This document shows positions 58,060 to 64,000 of a stretch of DNA of 64,000 nucleotides, piece after piece. Source of the DNA: Eonycteris spelaea (Eukaryota > Chordata > Mammalia > Chiroptera > Pteropodidae); assembly GCA_003508835.1 (NCBI GenBank), contig PUFA01000287.1, positions 1 through 64,000 of the forward strand, read 5' to 3'. The notes below the pieces were generated by a model. That model did not search any database, was not told the origin of the DNA, and saw only the letters and a program-made list of their open reading frames with translations. Numbering within the stretch: position 1 is the stretch's first letter; each line of letters starts with the position of its first letter. The position numbers were made by a program, and so were the translations under genes.

Positions 58060-60045
58060 AAGGCTCTCATTTACTCAGAAAAGAAAATTCCACAACTAGA
58101 AATAAGAAAATACAGAAAAGAAAAAAAAATATGACTGGTAAAGGCAAATATATAATAATCACAGTGAATCAACCACTTAGCTAATATGAAGGTTAAAAGA
58201 CAATCATAACAAAATTAATTATAACCACAATTAATCAGGAGATACACAACACAAAAAGATATAAAACATAACATCATAAAGATAAACATAAAAGAGTGAA
58301 GGGGGCAATAAAGGCATAGTGCTTTTAGAACTTAAATGCCTATCAGCTTAAAATAGACTGCTATGGATACAGATGAATATGTATGAATCTCATGATAACT
58401 ATAAATTAAAAAAACATAAAAAATTAACATCAAAGAGTACAATTAAAATACTAAAGTAAATCAACAAATCAAAAGGAAAGAGAGGAAGAAAAGAAAGGAA
58501 CAGCAAGGAACAACAAAACCAAAAATAATTAACAAACTGACATTAAGCACATACCTATTAATAATTACTCTAAATGTAAATGAACTAAATGCTCCACCTA
58601 AAGAACATTGGGTTGAGCAATGGCAAAAACAAAACAAAACAAAACAAAAACATGATTCTTCTATATGCTACTTATAAGAGACTGACTTTAGATCAAGCAT
58701 ACACAGAAATTGAAAGTGAAGGTTTGGAAAAAGATATTCCATGCAAATAGAAACAAAAACAAAATGAGATAGCAATACTCTTGTAAGACAAAATGTACAT
58801 CAAAATAAAGAATATAAAAAAGAGACAAAAATGATATTATATAATTTTAAAAGGGGTCGATACATAAAATGAATATAACAATTGTAAGTATCTGCTCATC
58901 AGCATAGCAGCCCCGACTATAAATCAAATATTAATGAACATAAAGCCAAAAAGGAAAAGTTTGCAATAATAGTTGGGATTTTAGTACTCTATTTATCTTA
59001 CTGGATAGATCATCCAGAAAATTAATAAGGATATAATGACCTTAAATGCCACATTAGACCAGTTTGATTCAATAAATGTTTAGAGAGCTTTCATACAAAA
59101 CAGCACGTGAAATATATGTCAAGTTAATATGAAACATTTTCCAGAATATATTGCATACTGAGCCACAAAACAAGCCTCAATAAACTCAAACAACAAGAAG
59201 TCTATCAAGCATAATTTTTGACCATAATGACATGATACTAGAAACCACATAAAGAAAATTGGAAAAAAAAATACATGGAGATTAAGCAACATGCTTCTAA
59301 ACAACCAGTGGATAAAAGAAGAAATCAAACCAGAAATCAAAAACAATCTTGAGAATAATGAAACTAAAAACACAGTCTTACAAAATTTATGGGATGCAGC
59401 AAAAGCAGTTATAAGAGGAAAGTTTATAGTTATACAGGCTTACCTCAAGAAGTAGAAAAAAATCCCAAATAAGCAATCTAAATCCATACCTAAAGAAGCT
59501 AGTAAAAGAGGAACAGCAACAACAAAAAAGCTACAAAGTAAGTAGAAGGGAGAAATTATAAAGATCAGAGCTGAAATAAACAAAATAGAAAAGAGAAAAA
59601 TAATACAAAGATTATTGAAAACTGAGGGCTGTTTTTTTTCCAAAGGAAAAATAAAATTGACAAGCCTCTAATAAGACTTATAACAAAAAAGAAAAAAAGA
59701 CAAAATCAGAAATGAAACCAACCAGCACCATAGAAATAATAATGATTAAAGAATACTATGAATAATTGTTTGCCAACAAATCCGATAATATAGAAGAAAT
59801 AGAAAAAAAGTAAGATATGGACAGATTAATTACTAATGATGAAACTGAAGCAATAATCAAAAAACTCCCAACAAACAAAAGCCCAGGACCAGATAGCTTC
59901 ACGGGTGAATTCTACCAAACATTTACGGAATTAAACCTATTTTTCTCCAACTGTTCCAAAATTGGAGAGAAGGAACATGTCCAGACTCATTCTATGAAGC
60001 CAGCATTGCCCTGGTACTAAAACCAGGCAAAGACACTATAGGGAT

Positions 60046-60101
<56 letters not shown>

Positions 60102-62230
60102 CAGAGAGAGAGAGACAGAGAGAGAGAGACAGAGAGAGAGACAGAGAACAGAGGAGACAGAGAGACAGAGAGACAGAGAGACAGAGAGAGACAGAGAGAC
60201 AGAGAGAGACAGAGAGACAGACACACAGGGAGACAGACACAGAGTTAGACACATAGACAGAGAGAAATTATAGGCCAATATTTATGATGAACATAGATGC
60301 CAAAATTCTCAACAAAATACTAGCAAATAGAATTCAATACTACATTAAAAGAATTATGCACCATGATTAAGTAGAATTTATATTATGAGTGTAACATCCA
60401 CAAAACAATTAATGTGATTAATTAATGTGATTCAGCAAATCATCAAAACCAAGGATAAAAATCATATAATTATCTCAATAGATGCAGAAAAAGCATTTAA
60501 CAAAATTCGACATTCATGATATAAAAATTCTCAACAAAATGGCTATATTAGAAACTTACTTCAACTTGACAAAGGCTATATATAATAAGACCACAGCTAA
60601 CATTGTACTTTATGGTGAAATACTGAAAGCTTTTTCTCTAAGATCAGGAACAAGACAAGGATACTCATTCTCACCACTATTATTCAATAAGTATTGAAAG
60701 TCCTAGGCAGAACTAGACAAGAAAAGCAAAAAAGATATCCAAATTGGAAAAAAAAAATAACAAAAACAGAAGTTAAACTGTCATTATTTGCAGATGACAT
60801 GATTGTATATAGAAAACCCTCAAGAATCCACAAAAAAGTTAGTTAGAATTTAAAAGAATTCAGTAAAGTAGCAAAATTAATACAGAGACATCTGTCACTT
60901 TCCTATACACTAAAATATGAAACAATTAGGAGGAGAAATTAAAAATAAATTCCATTTACAGTTGTATCAAAAAAAAAAAAAATACCTAAGAATAAATTTA
61001 ACCAAGGAGGCAAAAGACCTATACTCTGAAAACAAATAAGACATTGAAGAAAGAAAATGAAGAGACTGCCAATATATGGAAGGACTGGAAGAATTAATAA
61101 TTAAAAGGACCATACCACCAAAAGCAATCTACAAATTTAATGCAATTCCTATCAAAATACCAGTGACATTCTTCTCAGAACTACAACGAATAATCCTGAA
61201 ATTTACAGAGGAATGCAAAAGCCTCTGAATAAACAGAGAAATCTTGAGAAAGAAGAACAAAGTTGAGGTATTTAGCTCCCTGATTTCAAATTGTACTACA
61301 AAGCTACAATAATCAAAATAGCATGGTACTGGAACAAAAACAGATACATAGATAAATGGAACAGAATAGAGAGTCCAGAAACAAACCCTCGCTGATGTGG
61401 TTAACTAATCTACAACAAAGGAAATAATGTACAATGGAGTAACAACAGTCTCTTCAACAAGCGGTTTTGGGAAAGTTGGACAAATACATGTAAAAAAAAG
61501 AAAGTAGACCCCTCTCTTATGCTACACACAAAATAAACCCAAAATTAATTTAAGACTTTAATGTAAGATCTGAAATCATAACACTTTTAGAAGAAAACGT
61601 AGATTGTAAACTATTGGACATCAGAGTAATATTCTTTTGGATATGTCCCTTCAAGCAAAGGAAACAAAGGCAAAAGTAAACAAATGGGACTTCAAACTAG
61701 AAAGCTTTTGTATAGTGAAGAAAACTATCAACAAAACAAAAGAAAACACTCTATTGAATGGGAGAATATATTTTCAAGTGATATATCCAATAAAAAGTTG
61801 ATATCCAAAATATTTAAGAAACTCATACAACTTAATAATAAAAATATACAATTCAATAAAAAATAGATAGAGGATAGATATGAGAAGATATTTCTCTAAA
61901 AAAGACAAACAGATGGCCAACAGACATGTGAAAAGATGATTAATATCATCAATCATCTGAAAAATGCAACTCAAAACCATAATGAGATATCACTGCATAC
62001 CAGTCACAATGACTATTATCAAAAAGTCAACAAACAGCATGCATTGGAGAGGATATGAGAAAAAGGAAATCCTTGTGCACTGTTGGTGAAACTGAAAATT
62101 GGTGCAGGTACTCTGGAAAATAGTATGAAGACTTCACATACAAAAAAATATAAAAATAAAAATAGGTCTATCATGGAATCCAGAGATTCCATTTCTGGGT
62201 ATTTATTTGAAGATAATGAAAATACTAATT
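58060..62230 (+). pseudogene. Decayed L1 ORF2 (endonuclease/reverse transcriptase)
   Basis: ORF2p nicks DNA with an APE-type endonuclease and copies L1 RNA by target-primed reverse transcription. RT landmarks survive in three different frames. KSPGPDSFTGEFYQTF is at about 59874-59921 and [14 protein letters not shown] at 60647-60688. The FADD form of the catalytic motif (SLFADDMIVYRKP) is at 60781-60819. The frame change between them, the ~220-bp repeat expansion at 60045-60265, and many stops mean no enzyme can be made. The endonuclease region (about 58200-59400) is recognisable from L1 nucleotide phrases, but I could not place its catalytic residues. Confidence 0.85.
60045..60265. repeat. 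(GAGACA)n / (GA)n array inside L1 ORF2
   Basis: (GA)n grades into GAGACA, GAGAGACAGAGAGA and ACAGAGAG higher-order units. It sits between the ORF2 phrases 'CCAGGCAAAGACACTATAG' and 'AATTATAGGCCAATATTTAT', which are adjacent in L1. It therefore arose within the element from the AAAGACAC-type seed. Minus-strand frames of 69-86 codons across it read as Ser/Leu/Cys repeats in three frames and are not genes. Confidence 0.95.
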
Positions 62231-62506
62231 CAAAAATATAGATACAACATAGATTGACTTTGAGATAATCATGCTATGCAAAATAAGCCAGACAGAATAA
62301 GTTAAAAACCACATGATATCACATATGTGTGGGGTATAAACCTAAAAGCAACAAATGAACAGGACAGAGACTCATGGACATGGATAATACACTAGTGGTT
62401 ACCAGAGGGTAGGAGAGAAGGGAGCGGGGAAGTAGATGGGGTAAAAAGGGTTAAATATGTGGTGGCAGAAAGAAATCTAACTATGGGCAGTGAACACAGA
62501 ATGCAA

Positions 62507-62624
62507 TATCTATATCCATATCTATATCTATATCTATATCTATATCTATATCTGTATCTGTATCTGTATCTGTATCTGTATCTGTATCTGTATCTATCGA
62601 TCGATCTATCTATCTATCTATATA
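62507..62624. repeat. (TATCTA)n-(TATCTG)n hexanucleotide array in L1 3'UTR
   Basis: About nine TATCTA units are followed by about nine TATCTG units and then (ATCT)n with ATCGATCGATC. The switch from TATCTA to TATCTG is clean, so a variant unit was amplified as a block. The flanks are standard L1 3'UTR. Confidence 0.95.
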
Positions 62625-62719
62625 TGCCTTACTGTTAAATTGTACACCTGAAACTTACTAACTGGGTTTTGTTAACTAATGTCATCATAATAAAAATTAA
62701 CAAAAAAGAAAGAAAAGAT

Positions 62720-62798
62720 ATATGCATCTTTTTTGATGTTCACTGCAGCATTATTTACTATAGCCAAGATATGGAGGCAATCTAGGTATTCATCTAGG

Positions 62799-62853
<55 letters not shown>

Positions 62854-62944
62854 ATTACGCAGCCATAAAAAAGAATGAAATTTTGCCATTTGCGACAATA
62901 TAGATGGACCTAGATTGTATTGCTAGGTTAAATAAGTTAGACAG
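62720..62944 (+). mobile_element. Second L1 3' end, first part
   Basis: 'GATGTTCACTGCAGCATTAT', 'CTATAGCCAAGATATGGAGG', '(CA)n', 'AATATTACGCAGCCATAAAA', 'TTTTGCCATTTGCGACAATA', 'GCTAGGTTAAATAAGTTAG'. It breaks at 62944/62945 and resumes at 63345. It begins in the A-rich tail of the previous L1. Confidence 0.85.
62800..62845. repeat. (CA)23 microsatellite inside L1
   Basis: It sits where L1 normally reads '...gaagatgtggtacatatatacaatgg', so it is probably an expansion of the ACATATATAC segment. Confidence 0.95.
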
Positions 62945-62945
62945 C

Positions 62946-63344
62946 TGAGCTGATCGAAAAAGAAGGGTTTTGATAGTGAGACACCCAGTTGGAAGAATGC
63001 ACAGGAGCTGTCATGAGAATGAAATGGTAGGCACCAATTTTATTGCAGAGAGTGCAGTTCTATTGCGAGGAGTGTAATTCTATTGCAGGGAGCTTGCTTC
63101 TGCTTCTGCTCCCCTTCTTGTGCTCCCCTTCTATTCTCCAGGGGACTACATGACTCCACATATATCAGAATACAATAATGGCATTCAGCCACATGTACGT
63201 GATACAATAAGCTGAACTATGTTTACATATTTTAAGTGCAAGTGCCCTACTACACTAAGGTAATATTCTAAATCTGGGGTCTTATACCTAGCCATGAGCC
63301 TGGATCACAGCCAGACCTGGGACCAGCCAGGCTTGGGATCCACA
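62946..63344. mobile_element. ~399-bp insertion in L1, candidate solo LTR
   Basis: Non-L1, GC-richer sequence splits an L1 3' end. Taken as 62946-63344 it begins TG (TGAGCTGATCG) and ends CA (GGATCCACA). The flanks read ...TTAGACAGC before it and CAGAGTAAGAC... after it, and the uninterrupted L1 text would be TTAGACAGAGTAAGAC. This gives a ~4-bp target duplication (CAGC/CAGA, or ACAG/ACAG if the edges are shifted by one or two bases). TG...CA ends plus a 4-bp duplication fit a class I (gamma-like) endogenous retrovirus solo LTR, but I recognise no family, and no clear TATA box or AATAAA is visible. No viral coding sequence is present. Confidence 0.45.
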
Positions 63345-63680
63345 CAGAGTAAGACAAATACTGTATAGTTCCACTTATGCGTGGGATCAAAAATACAAAA
63401 CAAGCAAACAAACAAAATAAAACAGAAAAAAGACTCATAGAAATAGAGGCCAAAGGATGGTTACCAAAAGGGAGAAAGTTAGAAGATAGATGAAAAAAGT
63501 AAAGATGAATATAATCAACAATATTTTGATAAGTTTGCACAGTGACAGAAGGTCACTAGAATGAGTGAAGCAATCCCATCATAAGGTATAAAAATATTGA
63601 ATCATTGTATTGTATACAGGAAACATATAATAACTATTATAACATTGTATACCAACTATACTTAAATTTAAAAAATTCAC
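63345..63680 (+). mobile_element. Second L1 3' end, second part
   Basis: 'GAGTAAGACAAATACTGTAT', 'AGTTCCACTTATGCGTGGGA', 'GATGGTTACCAAAAGGGAGA', 'ACAGTGACAGAAGGTCACTA', 'GTATACAGGAAACATATAAT' and 'ACATTGTATACCAACTATAC' continue the L1 3'UTR to an A-rich end at about 63678. Confidence 0.8.
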
Positions 63681-63819
63681 ATTGCTATATATATATGACT
63701 TTCATTCTGAGAGTCTTTGTAAAACTCTAGAACAGGACTTAGGAATAAAGCTAAGATTTACATGTTTAAATGTTTTTTCATAATCTCTTATCTCTTGAGC
63801 CTACCACACTTTGATTGCC

Positions 63820-64000
63820 TTAATGTAGATTGTAAAGATTATGAAAGACTGAACAAATGCATTGAATTATACAATTCCTACTTTATCTTCAAAGTTGATC
63901 TGTTAACAGCTAAATTTCACAAGGCCAAAGATTTACATTACTTGTTCACTGGAGTATCTCCAGCCTTTGCCTGGAACAGTATCTAACACAGAGGAAGACC
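63820..64000 (+). mobile_element. L2 LINE 3' end, cut by window edge
   Basis: 'TGTAGATTGTAAAGATTATG', 'TTACTTGTTCACTGGAGTAT', 'CTCCAGCCTTTGCCTGGAAC', 'AGTATCTAACACAGAGG' follow the L2 end ('tagactgtaagctc...ttgttcactgctgtatccccagtgcctggcacata'). The terminal part lies beyond the window. Confidence 0.6.

Larger units (their letters stand above)
57870..62715 (+). mobile_element. Most complete L1: ORF1 C-terminus, ORF2 and 3'UTR
   Basis: It covers ~4.85 kb of an L1MA/L1MB-like element, 5'-truncated within ORF1. The ORF1 C-terminal domain is at 57875-58075, inter-ORF and endonuclease-derived sequence at about 58080-59500, and the reverse transcriptase region at about 59800-60870. The C-terminal ORF2 segment ends near 62230, and a 3'UTR ends 'TTGTACACCTGAAACTTACT', 'AACTAATGTCATCATAATAA' before an A-rich tail. 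Two simple-sequence expansions interrupt it: (GAGACA)n in ORF2 and (TATCTA/TATCTG)n in the 3'UTR. It is inactive, but it serves as the in-window reference for the deletion derivatives. Confidence 0.85.

Noticed and set aside
60017..60278. Minus-strand frames of 69-86 codons rich in Ser, Leu and Cys
   Set aside because: All three frames are open because they read a (GAGACA)n array. This is repeat translation, not a protein.
1..64000. CRISPR array, operon, phage or other prokaryote-like system
   Set aside because: Short AT-rich frames, MIR, L2 and L1 remnants and microsatellites throughout indicate mammalian intergenic DNA. No direct-repeat/spacer array or operon spacing exists.

Overview
The window looks like mammalian nuclear DNA from an AT-rich, gene-poor region. 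I found no protein-coding gene, spliced exon, CpG island or structured RNA gene. Nothing resembles a bacterial operon, phage or CRISPR locus. Open frames are short (the longest is about 138 codons) and fall in repeats, simple-sequence tracts or AT-rich spacer. Ancient placental repeats are present (MIR, L2, MER20, MER5A, Tigger and MaLR LTR relics), together with younger LINE-1 lineages. The younger L1 3' ends carry phrases such as 'CCTGAAACTAATATAA' and, in antisense, 'TTATTGG(A)GTGATATTGGTTAATAAAATTAT'. From memory I associate these with bats and related Laurasiatheria. No Alu, rodent B1/B2, carnivore CAN-SINE, ruminant BovB or vespertilionid VES SINE was recognised. A bat is my best guess, at moderate confidence; no search was run.

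Layout. 1-5.6 kb: unique AT-rich DNA with two MIRs, an L2 tail and a MaLR LTR end. 5.6-7.6 kb: an L1 that joins 5'UTR to the ORF2 C-terminal end. 7.6-14.4 kb: mostly unique, with a hairpin-forming inverted repeat, a minisatellite, a short tandem duplication and microsatellites. 14.4-17.8 kb: three old L1 pieces. 19.2 kb: a Tigger DNA transposon. 19.6-23.1 kb: the longest stretch free of recognised repeats, with an RFX X-box-like motif. 23.1-34.4 kb: dense L1, MIR, L2 and MER20 fragments, including an L1 with a twin-priming inversion at 31.2-32.3 kb. 34.45-37.3 kb: a HAL1-like half-LINE (5'UTR, decayed ORF1 and L1 3' end, without ORF2). 37.3-47.8 kb: older L1M/HAL1, L2, MER20, MIR, MLT1 and MER5A. 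47.8-50.45 kb: one L1 inserted into another. 55.15-56.49 kb: a mini-LINE holding only the 5' and 3' UTR of the same lineage as the half-LINE. 57.9-62.7 kb: the most complete L1 (ORF1 C-terminus, ORF2 and 3'UTR), frameshifted and interrupted by a (GAGACA)n expansion. 62.7-63.7 kb: an L1 3' end split by a ~399-bp insertion that looks like a solo LTR. 63.8-64 kb: an L2 tail.

There is no functional gene network here. The main interest is retrotransposon biology: at least four L1-derived copies lack large internal segments. Three of these share a 5'UTR lineage but differ in whether ORF1, ORF2 or both are missing. Repeat subfamily names come from recalled consensus sequences, and boundaries are approximate, typically within 10-50 bases.
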